Positions 1-9,207 are shown, numbered from the stretch's first letter. The stretch: DNA of 64,000 nucleotides from SIG607 sp045601805 (GCA_045601805.1 JAZSAJ010000059.1:62001-126000); one strand, 5' to 3'. Notes: a model not told the origin generated them from the sequence alone. Numbers and translations are program-made.

Positions 1-1
1 A

Positions 2-361
2 ACACAAGCGGTAACCGTTAAACTTGGCGAAAATTATTTTGTTGCCATTGATACTGCCGTTCTTTGTTCGCCTTCGGGTGAGCGCGTTTGTTTGGCGCAC
101 GAACTTGGCCATTGCCAAACGGCTTCTTTATATTCACAAAACGATGATAAGAATATAAGGGGCAAAAACGAAAGACGGGCAGAAATTTGGGCAATTAAAA
201 AACTTGTTCCTTTTAAGGAACTTACCGATGTTATAATTAAAACAGGAAACGATGATTTGGTTTCTTTAAGCGAACACTTTAGTGTTACACCCGAATTTAT
301 GTATAAAGCATTGCTTTATTACCAGGAAAAAAGAGGAAACAATATAAAAACACCCAAGTGA
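2..361 (+). CDS. ImmA/IrrE-type metallopeptidase, C-terminal part
   Basis: The reading frame is open from base 2 with no stop or convincing start before it, so the gene begins left of the window. The 119 visible residues contain the zinc-protease motif HELGHC near the middle, preceded by a strand ending in GERVCLA. That is the layout of the ImmA/IrrE (COG2856) family. Members of that family cleave XRE-type repressors and usually sit beside them, but the neighbour that would confirm this is outside the window. The C-terminal half is helical with no transmembrane segment. A hairpin terminator follows at once. The family call is good; the target is unknown. Confidence 0.8.
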   Translation, partial: TQAVTVKLGENYFVAIDTAVLCSPSGERVCLAHELGHCQTASLYSQNDDKNIRGKNERRAEIWAIKKLVPFKELTDVIIKTGNDDLVSLSEHFSVTPEFMYKALLYYQEKRGNNIKTPK

Positions 362-383
362 ATACTTGGGTGTTTGCTTTTTT
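346..383. terminator. Bidirectional rho-independent terminator
   Basis: AACACCCAAG (349-358) pairs with CTTGGGTGTT (365-374). A T-run follows on the plus strand and an A-run (T on the minus strand) flanks the other side. It closes the peptidase gene and also the leftward envelope operon ending with ddl. Confidence 0.85.
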
Positions 384-1572
384 ATACTTTCGCGCCCTTA
401 CTTCCCTTTGCGCCTTTTAAATTAACGCTTGCAAGTATGTTTGTATCTATTGTAAAGGTTAATTCTTTTCTTGCGCGGTCGCGCTTAAATGCAAGTGATA
501 TCATTTTATCAAGCAGTTCGGTATAAGGTGTACCGCTGGCTTCCCACAAATAAAATGCCAAGGAGCCCGGTATTGTGTTAATTTCGTTTGCGTAAACGGT
601 GTTTGTGTCTTTATCTATCATAAAGTCTATTCTAACAACACCGCTGCAACCAAGCGCTTTAAAAATGTCACAAGCAAAATTTCTTATATATTGGCTTTCT
701 TCTTCGGTTAAATCGGCAGGAACTTTTCGTGAAAGCGAAGCCATACCTTTACTGCCACCCGTTTTGCTTTTCCCGCCGCCTAAATATTTATCTTCGTAAG
801 AAAGAATTTCATCGTTCATAAAGGGTTCTTCGCAAACCGAAGCAAAACATTCTTCGCTGTCACCCAAAACCGAACAGTTAATTTCGCGAAGCGAGGTTAT
901 TGCCTTTTCAACCAAAATTTTATCGGCAAAAGAAAACGCAAGGTTTAATGCATCGTAAAGTTCTTCTTTTGTATTTACCTTGCTAATGCCAACGCTTGAG
1001 CCAAGGTTTACGGGTTTAACAATAAGGGGAAGCCCCACATTTTCTATACAGTTTTTGCAAACTTCTTCACCGTTTAATGCAAATTCCCTTGCGTAAAAGG
1101 TGTAACAGTCTAAAACTGCCAAGCCCTGTCTTTTAAGTACATCTTTAAACACAACTTTATCCATACCAACGGCACTCGCCAAAACATCGCAACCAACATA
1201 AGGTAGCCCCAAAAATTCAAAATAACCTTGAATTGAGCCGTCTTCACAGTTTGTGCCGTGAACAACGGGGAAAGCAACATCAATTGCTACGCGCTTTTTA
1301 GAAAACACACCGCCGCTTGTCATATAAACGGTGCCGCCTATTGACTCAAAATTTACCTTATTAGACGATTTTAAAAGCGCGGGAATGTCTTTATAATTTG
1401 CAATATCTAAAAGTTTTTCGCCACTATACATTTCGCCGTTTTTGGCAACATAAACGGGAATTACTTGGTACTTTTCCCTGTTTACGCTGTTCATTGCCTG
1501 CACTGCCGAAATAATTGACACTTCGTGTTCAACACTGCGGCAACCAAAGAAAAATGCAACTGTTGTTTTCAT
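382..1572 (-). CDS. ddl: D-alanine--D-alanine ligase
   Basis: ATP-grasp ligase of 396 residues that joins two D-alanines for the peptidoglycan pentapeptide in the cytoplasm. Visible marks are the N-terminal VAFFFGCRSVEHEVS, HGTNCEDGSIQG (Ddl motif HGxxGEDG with Cys for the usual Gly), GLPLIVKPVNLGSSVGI (ATP-grasp), and RIDFM plus NEINTIPG near the C-terminus. The mobile-loop region after SYEDKYL carries a Gly/Lys/Ser-rich stretch, longer than in E. coli DdlB. The ATG at 1572 is preferred over the upstream GTG because GGTGAT lies 6 bases before it. It follows the MurF-like gene by 10 bases and is the last gene of the operon. D-Ala versus D-Lac or D-Ser preference cannot be read safely. Confidence 0.9.
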   Translation of the reverse strand: MKTTVAFFFGCRSVEHEVSIISAVQAMNSVNREKYQVIPVYVAKNGEMYSGEKLLDIANYKDIPALLKSSNKVNFESIGGTVYMTSGGVFSKKRVAIDVAFPVVHGTNCEDGSIQGYFEFLGLPYVGCDVLASAVGMDKVVFKDVLKRQGLAVLDCYTFYAREFALNGEEVCKNCIENVGLPLIVKPVNLGSSVGISKVNTKEELYDALNLAFSFADKILVEKAITSLREINCSVLGDSEECFASVCEEPFMNDEILSYEDKYLGGGKSKTGGSKGMASLSRKVPADLTEEESQYIRNFACDIFKALGCSGVVRIDFMIDKDTNTVYANEINTIPGSLAFYLWEASGTPYTELLDKMISLAFKRDRARKELTFTIDTNILASVNLKGAKGSKGAKV

Positions 1573-1582
1573 AAATATCACC

Positions 1583-3199
1583 TTAATTCAAATAGTTATC
1601 GGGTAAATCGTTTTCAAAAAGAATAACGGTATCTTTATTGCACATTGGCGCAAAAATTTCACTGGCATGTGCAAAAGATTTCGCAATATATAAATTTTCC
1701 ATATTAAAATTGGTGGTTTTAAGTCCTTCAACCAGCGGTTTACTGCGGTTTTCACCAACAAAAATTACAATATCGGCACACTTTGCCGCCTGTGCCCCCA
1801 AATTAAAATTGCACTCGTATTCCTTTTCGCCAAGTTCAACAAGGCCGGGGGTTACAATAATGCGCTTTTTACCGCTAAAACGGCTAAGCACATTACACGC
1901 TTCAATACTGCCAACGGGGTTAGCGTTATAAGCGTCGTCAATAAGTGTTGCGCCGTTTATATATTTTTTAAGTTCTAAACGGTGTTCTACCGGTGCTATA
2001 CGCGAAACCGCAAAAGCAATGCTTTCTTTGCTAACACCCATATTATAAGCCAAAGCCGCCGCACCCACAATGTTTGTTATGTTGTGGCTGCCAAGCAATC
2101 GGCTTGTAACGGTAATTTCTTCACCATCTAAGTGCAAGTTAAAACTAACGCTGCGCTCTTTATATTCAATATTATCGGCGTAATATTTAAACTCATTACT
2201 ACTGCCAAAGCGTTCAAAATCGCTCATAACAAAGCGGTTTTTAATGTATTCGTTATCGGCATTGGCAAAGGTTTTACCGCCCTTTTCCTTAACGCTGTCG
2301 TAAAGTTCAAACTTTGTATTGGTTACATTACGAATATCTTTAAATGTATCAAGGTGCTGTGGGCCAACCGAAGTTATAATGGCATAATCCGGGTGAACTA
2401 AATCGCAAAGTTCTTTAATATCGCCTGTTTTTTTGGCACCCATTTCGCAAATAAACACTTCAGTTTGCCGCGGTAAATGTTCCCTTACCGTTCTTACCAC
2501 GCCCATTGGGGTATTATAGTTAAGGGGTGTTACTGCGGTGTTAAACTTTTGGGAAAGCATTTTATATAAAATGTTTTTAACGCCCGTTTTACCGTAAGAG
2601 CCGGTAATACCAACAACCGTTAGGTTGTCTCCGAACGATTTTAAAATCTTTTTAGCATCGTTTATATAATATTTTGTAATGCTTTTTTCAAACGGAAGCA
2701 TTACCGCCCACAAAACTATTACTGTTATATAAGGGAAAAGCGAAAGCAAAAATGCCAAACTTAAAAACCAATAATACTGCCCTTTTGCCACGAAAATTTG
2801 CAAAGCCAAAATGCCCAAAAACAAAACCGCTATGGCAAAATACATTCTTTTAATACGGGCTGTAAATTTAAGTTTTATTACCGATTTTTTTTGCAAAAGT
2901 ATACCGCTTACAACAGAATAAACCATAAATACAACCGATATTAAACTAAAGGTAAGCAAAACCAAGTGGTTTTTAAGGTTAAAAAGCGAAAACAAAACAA
3001 AAACAATTATTTTTGCAATAATTTTTTTGGTTTCGTTTTGCTTTACCCAGGGAAAATACCTTGCAGGGAAATACGAATTTTGCTGAAACATTTGCACTTG
3101 GCGAAGCGAAGTAAAAACGCCTGCGATAATTAAACACGCCGTGCAAAAGGCAAACAAGAACCGTTCATTTAATATTGTTTGTAAAAGTTTTACTAACAT
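1583..3199 (-). CDS. murF: Membrane-anchored MurF-like Mur ligase
   Basis: 538 residues. The first ~170 hold about five hydrophobic helices (roughly 10-30, 60-75, 78-102, 118-138, 145-168), with MFQQNSYFPARYFPW between the first two. The rest is a Mur ligase: ATP loop GITGSYGKTG at 197-206 (canonical GTNGKTT altered to GSYGKTG), NYNTPMGV, EMGAKKTGDI, HLDTF and DDAYNANP near the C-terminal third. MurF adds D-Ala-D-Ala to UDP-MurNAc-tripeptide, and Ddl next door would supply the dipeptide. Ordinary MurF is soluble and ~450 residues, so the membrane part is an added N-terminal domain. The substrate could differ from canonical MurF. The gene lies 9 bases after the hydrolase. Confidence 0.85.
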   Translation of the reverse strand: MLVKLLQTILNERFLFAFCTACLIIAGVFTSLRQVQMFQQNSYFPARYFPWVKQNETKKIIAKIIVFVLFSLFNLKNHLVLLTFSLISVVFMVYSVVSGILLQKKSVIKLKFTARIKRMYFAIAVLFLGILALQIFVAKGQYYWFLSLAFLLSLFPYITVIVLWAVMLPFEKSITKYYINDAKKILKSFGDNLTVVGITGSYGKTGVKNILYKMLSQKFNTAVTPLNYNTPMGVVRTVREHLPRQTEVFICEMGAKKTGDIKELCDLVHPDYAIITSVGPQHLDTFKDIRNVTNTKFELYDSVKEKGGKTFANADNEYIKNRFVMSDFERFGSSNEFKYYADNIEYKERSVSFNLHLDGEEITVTSRLLGSHNITNIVGAAALAYNMGVSKESIAFAVSRIAPVEHRLELKKYINGATLIDDAYNANPVGSIEACNVLSRFSGKKRIIVTPGLVELGEKEYECNFNLGAQAAKCADIVIFVGENRSKPLVEGLKTTNFNMENLYIAKSFAHASEIFAPMCNKDTVILFENDLPDNYLN

Positions 3200-3208
3200 T
3201 TTTTATAC

Positions 3209-3967
3209 CTAACCTAAAAAACTTTTTAAAATTGCAGAACACTGATAAGGGTTATCTAAAAAGGCAAAATGCCCGCCGTCTTTTATAACACAAAGCCCAC
3301 TGCCTTTTATGCCGGCTTCAATTATTTTGGCATCATTTAGCGGTGTGGCGGTATCTTTTTCGCCCCAGATAAGCAACACCGAACTTTTAATATTACCAAG
3401 CAAATGCCGTAAATCAACATTTACAACATTTACCAAAGTTTTACGCAAAACTTCGGGTGCGGCATTATAATCGGCACTGCCATATTTTTTTCTTGCCTTA
3501 TTTAAAAGTTTTTCGCGGTTTTTATTAAATATTGGCAAACTTAAAACCTTTTTAATTGCCTTAAACGATTTTGCCCTTATTTTTTGCTTAACACTTTTTT
3601 TGGGAATAAGCCCTGCAGAATCAAACAGTACCGTTTTTTCGGGGTTAAGCATTTTTTCGCCAAGCAGTTTTAAAATTACTCTGCCGCCGTGGGAATGGCC
3701 AATTAGCGTTGGGTTATTAAGCCCAACTTTTTCTATAAATTCTAAAACAAAATTGCAATAATCGTTAATATCCCAAGGGGTTTTCATGGTTTCACTTTCG
3801 CCGCAACCGGGAAAATCAAGCGCAACAACGCGGTGGGTTGGTTTTAGGGTGTTAATTAAATTAGTAAAAGGCAAAATGCTGGACCCCCAACCGTGCAAAA
3901 ACAAAACAGGCGAGCCAACACCTTCGTCTATATAATTTATTTTTAAACCGTTTATAACCGTTTCCAA
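3209..3967 (-). CDS. Alpha/beta hydrolase
   Basis: 252 residues, an alpha/beta-hydrolase fold of usual length without signal peptide. Oxyanion-hole motif FLHGWGSS is near residue 25, nucleophile elbow GHSHGG near 92, acidic residue in GEKDTATP and catalytic His in GGHFAFLD near the end. The TTG start is chosen because GGGGTGAAAGG lies just upstream. It sits between an EamA permease and the MurF-like gene in the same tight operon. The substrate is unknown; the context suggests a cell-wall precursor or lipid ester, which is inference. Confidence 0.8.
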   Translation of the reverse strand: METVINGLKINYIDEGVGSPVLFLHGWGSSILPFTNLINTLKPTHRVVALDFPGCGESETMKTPWDINDYCNFVLEFIEKVGLNNPTLIGHSHGGRVILKLLGEKMLNPEKTVLFDSAGLIPKKSVKQKIRAKSFKAIKKVLSLPIFNKNREKLLNKARKKYGSADYNAAPEVLRKTLVNVVNVDLRHLLGNIKSSVLLIWGEKDTATPLNDAKIIEAGIKGSGLCVIKDGGHFAFLDNPYQCSAILKSFLG

Positions 3968-3973
3968 AACCTT

Positions 3974-4876
3974 TCACCCCTTGTTACTTATTTTATTTAC
4001 CATATAAACACAGAACATTATTATAACACAAAGTATTAAAACAGGAAATGAAACTTCTTCTTTTAAGAATATTATTCCTGCCGGTACACTTATTACTGTT
4101 ATTATGTTTGAATAAGACGATGCTTTCACAACACCTATTTTGCCCGTGCAGTAGTTATACATTAAAAATGCAACTACACTTGAAAGCACAGACAAATAAA
4201 TTATGCTAATTATTATGTTTGGGCTTACAACTGCCTTTGCGATTTCGCCAAAATAACCGTTTCCTATGGTGAAAAACGGTAAAACCGCAAACACCAAAAA
4301 GCCCACGGCAAACATTATATATGTTCTTTCTGCCGCCGAAAAGCGCCCTGCGGTACTACGGCTTAAAATATTAAACGCCGCCGCGCAAACAACCGCAAGT
4401 ATTAAAAGAAGTAAACCCAAAAGCGAAAAACCGCTTCCGCTTTCCGATATTATACTTATACATCCAACGCACAAAAAAGAAATTATTGTAAAAACCGTTT
4501 GCGTTACGGTGGGTTTTTCTTTTAAAAACACCGCCGACATAACGCAAACAAGCACAGGCACAAGGGCTAAAATTACGCCCGAAACGGCGCTTCCTACTTC
4601 CTTTAAACCGTAAAGTTCAAAAACAAAATATAAAACCGGCTGAAAGACCGCCATTAACAAAATTTTGCCAATGGGTTTGTTTTTAAAAGAAACCTTTACT
4701 GCGCCTATTAGTATTAAAATATTCATTACCAAAAACGACACAAAAAACCGTATTGCTAAAATTACCGTTGGGTGAATACCCGTAGATAAAGCCGTTTTTG
4801 AAAACAAAAAAGAAAAGCCGAAAATAACATTTGCAGCCACACCGCAAAGCATTGGCAAAAAGTTTTTACTTTTCAT
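3974..4876 (-). CDS. EamA/DMT-family permease
   Basis: 300 residues with about ten hydrophobic helices in two EamA repeats. Signature stretches are GFSFLFSKTAL in the first helix, VILALVPVLVCVMSAVFLKEKP closing the first repeat and SVPAGIIFLKEE in the second. Drug/metabolite transporters export amino acids, nucleotides or other small molecules through the cytoplasmic membrane; the substrate cannot be told. The start ATG overlaps the CYTH stop codon (TAATG), implying translational coupling. Six bases separate it from the downstream hydrolase. Confidence 0.85.
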   Translation of the reverse strand: MKSKNFLPMLCGVAANVIFGFSFLFSKTALSTGIHPTVILAIRFFVSFLVMNILILIGAVKVSFKNKPIGKILLMAVFQPVLYFVFELYGLKEVGSAVSGVILALVPVLVCVMSAVFLKEKPTVTQTVFTIISFLCVGCISIISESGSGFSLLGLLLLILAVVCAAAFNILSRSTAGRFSAAERTYIMFAVGFLVFAVLPFFTIGNGYFGEIAKAVVSPNIIISIIYLSVLSSVVAFLMYNYCTGKIGVVKASSYSNIITVISVPAGIIFLKEEVSFPVLILCVIIMFCVYMVNKISNKG

Positions 4877-5364
4877 TATATATCCTCGTTAATTTGTGTT
4901 TTTGCCAAAGAGTAATTGTTATAGCGCCTATCACCGGTTACTTCTTTTATTACCTTTACAAAGGGTGGCAAACTAAACTGTTCGGTTTCGCTTTTCAGTT
5001 CAATTTCTAAGATGGCGCGGTCTTGCCAAAAAGGGAAAATATCTATTTCAAAAAAGTGATTATCAAATTCATAAACAAAACGGGTTTTAACAATTTCGTT
5101 TGTGCCGTCTTCTTTTTCCTTTATGCTTTCAAAAAACTCATTTTTTGTAATTTCCCATTCTTTTTCAAGCCGTTTAATATTACTGATACGGGTTTTAACG
5201 GTTTTAATATAAACCGTTTTACCGCCTTTTTTAATACTTCTTATGCGCGAATGGTCTTTTAAATACGCCTGAGTAACTTCCCATTTTTCTTTGCAGTTAT
5301 TTTCTAAAAAGGAAATATTTGGCATACAAATTAAAAACCTACGCTCAATTTCATAGTTTTCCAA
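4876..5364 (-). CDS. CYTH-domain protein
   Basis: 162 residues with the N-terminal YEIERRF that matches the ExExK/R signature of CYTH triphosphate-tunnel proteins. Later charged strands follow (RIRSIKKGG, VYIKTVKTR, EKEWEITKNEF, FEIDIFPFW, AILEIELKSE) whose Glu/Lys/Arg residues line the tunnel in known members. CYTH proteins hydrolyse tripolyphosphate or thiamine triphosphate or make cAMP; bacterial single-domain forms are usually inorganic triphosphatases. The TTG start follows GAGGAATAATAA, which is the end of the upstream gene. Its role in this operon is unclear. Confidence 0.8.
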   Translation of the reverse strand: MENYEIERRFLICMPNISFLENNCKEKWEVTQAYLKDHSRIRSIKKGGKTVYIKTVKTRISNIKRLEKEWEITKNEFFESIKEKEDGTNEIVKTRFVYEFDNHFFEIDIFPFWQDRAILEIELKSETEQFSLPPFVKVIKEVTGDRRYNNYSLAKTQINEDI

Positions 5365-5368
5365 ATTA

Positions 5369-6094
5369 TTATTCCTCTAAGCCGCTATACTTTTCTAAAA
5401 ATGCGGTGGCACGGGCGTTATATTCTATTGCGGTTTTGTTGTTTTCAACAAGAGTGTCCTTTATTTTCCTTGCCGAAATTGTAAGGCCTTCGCGCAAATA
5501 AGCCCCTGCGCAGCATTTTTCGTAAAACTCATTATTTAAATATATTGGTTCGCTTAATAAATTTTTATCAAGACTTAACTCATCAATAAACTTATAGGTA
5601 TCACTGCTTGTAATAAACAGCATTGCCGTTTCGTCGGCTGCAATTAAGGTTTGTAATTTTTGCATTTTGGTTTGTTGGTATTCGGCGCTTGATTTTCCGG
5701 TCCCAAAGGTGCAGTCAACCACAGTTACAACCGCCTCTCCGTCGCCGTTAATGTCACCGCAAATATTAGCGAAATATTCTTCCATTTTTGCAATTTGCGA
5801 ATGGAGAACTATTTCGTTATCAAAAATTACAATTTTTAAATCGTCCTCTTTTTTATTTGAGCACTGAACAACCAAAACGCTTAAAATTACTGCGGCTACC
5901 AAAACCGATATTACCGCAGTTTTATAATATTCCCAAAAGTTAATTGCCTTTTCTTTAAAGGTTTTTGGCTTAACTTCGTTTTGGTAAGGAATATGCTCTT
6001 CGCTTTTTTCCTGTGAACGCATTTTTAAAAGTTCAATTTTGCTTTGCTGCGCGCGTCTGCGCTGTGAAAGAGTTTCGCTTTCTTTTTTATTCAT
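5369..6094 (-). CDS. Single-pass membrane protein, unknown function
   Basis: 241 residues. A charged cytoplasmic N-terminus with RRRAQQ is followed by one membrane helix around 60-80 (TAVISVLVAAVILSVLVV) and an extracellular domain of ~160 residues. That domain has two short acidic turns (DINGDGEAV) and an IFDNEIVL strand reminiscent of a solute-binding fold. I do not recognise the family. Its start overlaps the end of nth by 8 bases and the CYTH gene begins 4 bases later, so it is translated as part of the operon. Confidence 0.7.
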   Translation of the reverse strand: MNKKESETLSQRRRAQQSKIELLKMRSQEKSEEHIPYQNEVKPKTFKEKAINFWEYYKTAVISVLVAAVILSVLVVQCSNKKEDDLKIVIFDNEIVLHSQIAKMEEYFANICGDINGDGEAVVTVVDCTFGTGKSSAEYQQTKMQKLQTLIAADETAMLFITSSDTYKFIDELSLDKNLLSEPIYLNNEFYEKCCAGAYLREGLTISARKIKDTLVENNKTAIEYNARATAFLEKYSGLEE

Positions 6095-6731
6095 TAATTT
6101 GTTTTACACCTTTCTTTTTGCAAAAAGAGTTCATTACACAATTTTTGCAAAGGGGTTTTTGCGCCTTGCACACACTTCTGCCGTGAAGCACGGTACGGTG
6201 GCAAAAATCGTTAGATTCTTCCCCCGGCAACAGTTTTCGCATTTGGTCTTCAACCTTTTTGGGATTAGTTGTATTAACAAGACCTAAACGGTTGGTTATT
6301 CTAATAAAATGCGTGTCGGTTACAACGGCACTTTTTTTGTAAATATCACCGCAAACCAAATTTGCCGTTTTTCTGCCCACACCGGGAAGTTTAATTAGTT
6401 CTTCTATTGTATCGGGCACAACCGAATTATAATTTTGGTAAAGCATTTTGCCAATACCTATTAAATCTTTGGCTTTTGTTTTGTAAAGACCGCAGGTTTT
6501 AATAAGTTCTTCTACCTCCGCTATTTCGCCGTTTGCTAAATCAAACGGCGTTGGAAAGCGTTTAAAAAGCGAGGGGGTAACCATATTTACCCTGGCATCT
6601 GTGCATTGTGCCGAAAGGCGCGTTGCTATAAGCAGTTCATAGGCGTTTTTATAGTTAAGCGAACAAACGGCTTCGGGGTATTCCCCCTTAAGTGCCGTTA
6701 CCGCCAATAATGTTCTTTCTTTATTAGTCAT
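6087..6731 (-). CDS. nth: Endonuclease III
   Basis: 214 residues, DNA glycosylase/AP lyase that removes oxidised pyrimidines. The helix-hairpin-helix reads LPGVGRKTANLV with the catalytic Lys in this motif. The catalytic Asp is in VVTDTHFIRI. The C-terminal iron-sulphur loop has four Cys in C-x6-C-x2-C-x5-C spacing (CKAQKPLCKNCVMNSFC). Length is normal. It overlaps the PfoR-like gene by 8 bases upstream (ATGACTAA) and the membrane protein by 8 downstream. A repair enzyme inside an envelope operon is probably historical packing rather than function. Confidence 0.95.
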   Translation of the reverse strand: MTNKERTLLAVTALKGEYPEAVCSLNYKNAYELLIATRLSAQCTDARVNMVTPSLFKRFPTPFDLANGEIAEVEELIKTCGLYKTKAKDLIGIGKMLYQNYNSVVPDTIEELIKLPGVGRKTANLVCGDIYKKSAVVTDTHFIRITNRLGLVNTTNPKKVEDQMRKLLPGEESNDFCHRTVLHGRSVCKAQKPLCKNCVMNSFCKKKGVKQINE

Positions 6732-7770
6732 TTATACCAAGTTTCATATAGCCGTTTTTAATAATGTTGGCTTTACGAAGTGCTTCGCACACAGCCAAAG
6801 TAACTACGGCAGGAAGTATAAAGTGCATTACAATTATTTCTAAAAGCGCAATAATTGGCGTTGTTCCTGCAGCGGTCATTGCTTCGTATGCGGCAAACTG
6901 ACCAACAAGACCGGCACTGCCCATACCCGAACCAACGGGAGTGCTTACCATTTTTAAAACTGCCGAAGAAATGGGGCCTAAAACTGCCGAAGAAACAATT
7001 GCGGGTATCCAAATTTGCGGATGTCTTACAATGTTGGGCATTTGAAGCATTGAAGTGCCAAGACCCTGCGCAATTAAACCGCCAAACTTGTTTTCGCGGT
7101 AACTTGCAACGGCAAAGCCAACCATATTACAGCAACAGCCAATGGTTGCAACACCTGCCGCAAGGCCGGTTAAATTCATTGCAATACCAATTGCCGCCGA
7201 AGAAATGGGCAAGGTTAATAAAATACCCATAACCACCGAAACAATTATGCCGCCAATAATTGGGTGCGCTTCAACATTATAGTTTACAATATTTCCAAGC
7301 CATTTCATTGCAAAAGCAATATAGGGCCCCATAAATAAACCAGCCATAGCGCCTGTAATTATGCTAACAAAGGGTGTAACAATAATATCTACCTTGGTTT
7401 TGCCCGAAACAAGCATACCAAGTTCAATTGCAACATAAGCCGCAATAAAAGCGCCAAGCGGTTCTCCCGGAGCGCCAAAAGCAAACTCGGTTATGCTAAT
7501 TTTGGGGAATGCCCCAATAAAACCTGCTACCGCCGCCGAAACGCTTACCAAGGGCGACGCTTTAAGTTTACTTGCAACGCCAACGCCAATGCCGGCGCCC
7601 GTTAAGGTTTTTGCAAAACCGCCAATAGCAATTATGTAATTGGCAACCGCGCCTGCAGGCATAAGTTTACCAATTTGGACAATTATTGTGCCAATAATAA
7701 GGGTTGAGAAAAGGCCAAGCGCCATTCCCGAAAGTCCGTCAATAAATAACCTGTTTAAAAATTTTTTCAT
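6724..7770 (-). CDS. PfoR-like PTS EIIC-family membrane protein
   Basis: 348 residues, almost wholly hydrophobic with about nine to ten helices rich in Gly and Ala. Marks include LSGMALGLFSTLIIGTI at the N-terminus, GVGVASKLKASPLV, GAPGEPLGAF and TPVGSGMGSAGLVGQ. This is the PTS_EIIC_2 family that includes the Clostridium perfringens toxin regulator PfoR. Members resemble sugar-transport IIC subunits but often lack partner IIA/IIB genes, as here. Whether this one transports or senses is unknown. GAGG is 9 bases before the ATG. It follows the cohesin gene by 29 bases without a visible terminator. Confidence 0.8.
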   Translation of the reverse strand: MKKFLNRLFIDGLSGMALGLFSTLIIGTIIVQIGKLMPAGAVANYIIAIGGFAKTLTGAGIGVGVASKLKASPLVSVSAAVAGFIGAFPKISITEFAFGAPGEPLGAFIAAYVAIELGMLVSGKTKVDIIVTPFVSIITGAMAGLFMGPYIAFAMKWLGNIVNYNVEAHPIIGGIIVSVVMGILLTLPISSAAIGIAMNLTGLAAGVATIGCCCNMVGFAVASYRENKFGGLIAQGLGTSMLQMPNIVRHPQIWIPAIVSSAVLGPISSAVLKMVSTPVGSGMGSAGLVGQFAAYEAMTAAGTTPIIALLEIIVMHFILPAVVTLAVCEALRKANIIKNGYMKLGIND

Positions 7771-7799
7771 TTTTGTTCGCCTCGTTTAAAAAATGCTGT

Positions 7800-9188
7800 T
7801 TATTTTTTTGCTTTTATGCTTTTTACAATTAAAACCACTGCAACAACAATTATTGCAATAATAACCTGTGCGCAAAGGAATGCAAGAACAACAATAAGGT
7901 TTCTTCTTGCGGTGTTTACCGTAACATTGGTTGGCTTTTCGTTTTGGTTTTTAAGTTCGCTAAACTCAGCAAACCTTTGAATTGTTTCTTCCTTTGTGTC
8001 ATAGCGGTAATAACCAAGTGTGCCCTTTGCCGATTCGCAGTAAACAACGGCGTAATCGGAATATGCAGTATCGGTGTATTTATAGCAAGGAATTTTGCTG
8101 CCGCCAATTTCTATTTCCGAAAGATAAAATTTATCGCTTATGTTTTGCTCTGGCTCTATATCCTGCAAAAGCAAAGTGTCGGAAGCCGATTCAATGTATT
8201 TAAACTCTGTTACATTGCCGTCTTTATACAAAACAAGAATTTTTTCTTCGGCGTTTTCTTGGTTTTGTATGCAAACAAGGGTAATATTTTTGCTTACTGA
8301 CACAAGCGCGGTATATTCTTTATCGTTTATTTTAACAATATCAACGCTAAACGCATTAGGAGTTTTAATGCCCTCGTAATCGTCGGTAATTTTATAACTG
8401 CCGTCGCCGTAAGTTATATTGTTTGTGTCGGTTTCTTCCGGTTTTTCTTCTTTTGCCGCGCGGTTAAAGGTAACGGTGTAGGTTTTGGTTGTGCCGTCGG
8501 GGGCGGTAACCTTTACACTACGAACAGTTTTGCCAACCTTTAATTCTCTGCTTCCCGTAATGCTTATTTTTGCATATTTATCGGAAGTTGTGCAGTATAA
8601 AATACCATCGGTTTTATCGTGCGGAACATTTACCGTATATTCAGTTATATTTGATTTAAAGGCAGGGGACAAACTGCCTGCCGACGCGCGAAGTGAAGTT
8701 AAGTTGGCGTCAGACGAACTGCTTGACGGCGTGCTTGACTGCCCTTCGTTGCCTGTAATGGCATTTACCGTAATGCTTTGGTCGGCAACCGAAATTTCGG
8801 AACTGCCGTTTGAAACAACGCAATCGCCAAGGTAAATGCTGCTTTTACCTGCCGCTTTTACCTTAAAGGTAATTACAAAATAAAAACTTTTTGCACTTGC
8901 GCCCGAAAAGGCAACCTTTACTTTGTTAGCAGAAATTAAATTACAGTCTTCGCCCGAGACATATTCAAGCACACTGTTGTTAAAGGTAAGGGTTCCCCCT
9001 ATGGCGTTAATATTTTCACTTGCATTATATATGGCGGTAATTTCAATTGTATCGCCAATTTTTGGGTTTGTGTTACTGCAACCAATTCGCGCAGTTGCAG
9101 TAAGTTCTGCCGAAACCGGTATTAAAAAACTGCTTAATATTACCGCTATAAGCAAAACCGAAAACAAAACTTTTAACTTGTTTTTCAT
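7800..9188 (-). CDS. Membrane-anchored cohesin and cadherin-like domain protein
   Basis: 462 residues. A signal peptide (~1-27, KVLFSVLLIAVILSSFLIPVSA) precedes a cohesin-like domain (~30-140: IGDTIEITAIYNA, IGGTLTFNNSVLEYVSG, FYFVITFKVKAAG). A Ser-rich linker and a cadherin-like beta-sandwich (~160-245, ending TYTVTFNR) follow. Next comes an uncharacterised beta-rich region and a C-terminal membrane helix with basic tail (IVVAVVLIVKSIKAKK). Cohesins bind dockerins, and the preceding gene, 19 bases upstream, ends in a dockerin. So this is probably the surface receptor for that enzyme. The ATG at 9188 follows GGGGGAT. The absence of LPxTG means anchoring is by the membrane helix. Confidence 0.8.
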   Translation of the reverse strand: MKNKLKVLFSVLLIAVILSSFLIPVSAELTATARIGCSNTNPKIGDTIEITAIYNASENINAIGGTLTFNNSVLEYVSGEDCNLISANKVKVAFSGASAKSFYFVITFKVKAAGKSSIYLGDCVVSNGSSEISVADQSITVNAITGNEGQSSTPSSSSSDANLTSLRASAGSLSPAFKSNITEYTVNVPHDKTDGILYCTTSDKYAKISITGSRELKVGKTVRSVKVTAPDGTTKTYTVTFNRAAKEEKPEETDTNNITYGDGSYKITDDYEGIKTPNAFSVDIVKINDKEYTALVSVSKNITLVCIQNQENAEEKILVLYKDGNVTEFKYIESASDTLLLQDIEPEQNISDKFYLSEIEIGGSKIPCYKYTDTAYSDYAVVYCESAKGTLGYYRYDTKEETIQRFAEFSELKNQNEKPTNVTVNTARRNLIVVLAFLCAQVIIAIIVVAVVLIVKSIKAKK

Positions 9189-9207
9189 AATTTTATCCCC
9201 CAAAAAA

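Noticed and set aside
6855..7232. 125-codon plus-strand frame inside the PfoR-like gene
   Set aside because: Gln/Leu/Pro-biased product typical of the antisense of an Ala/Gly-rich membrane gene; no ribosome site.
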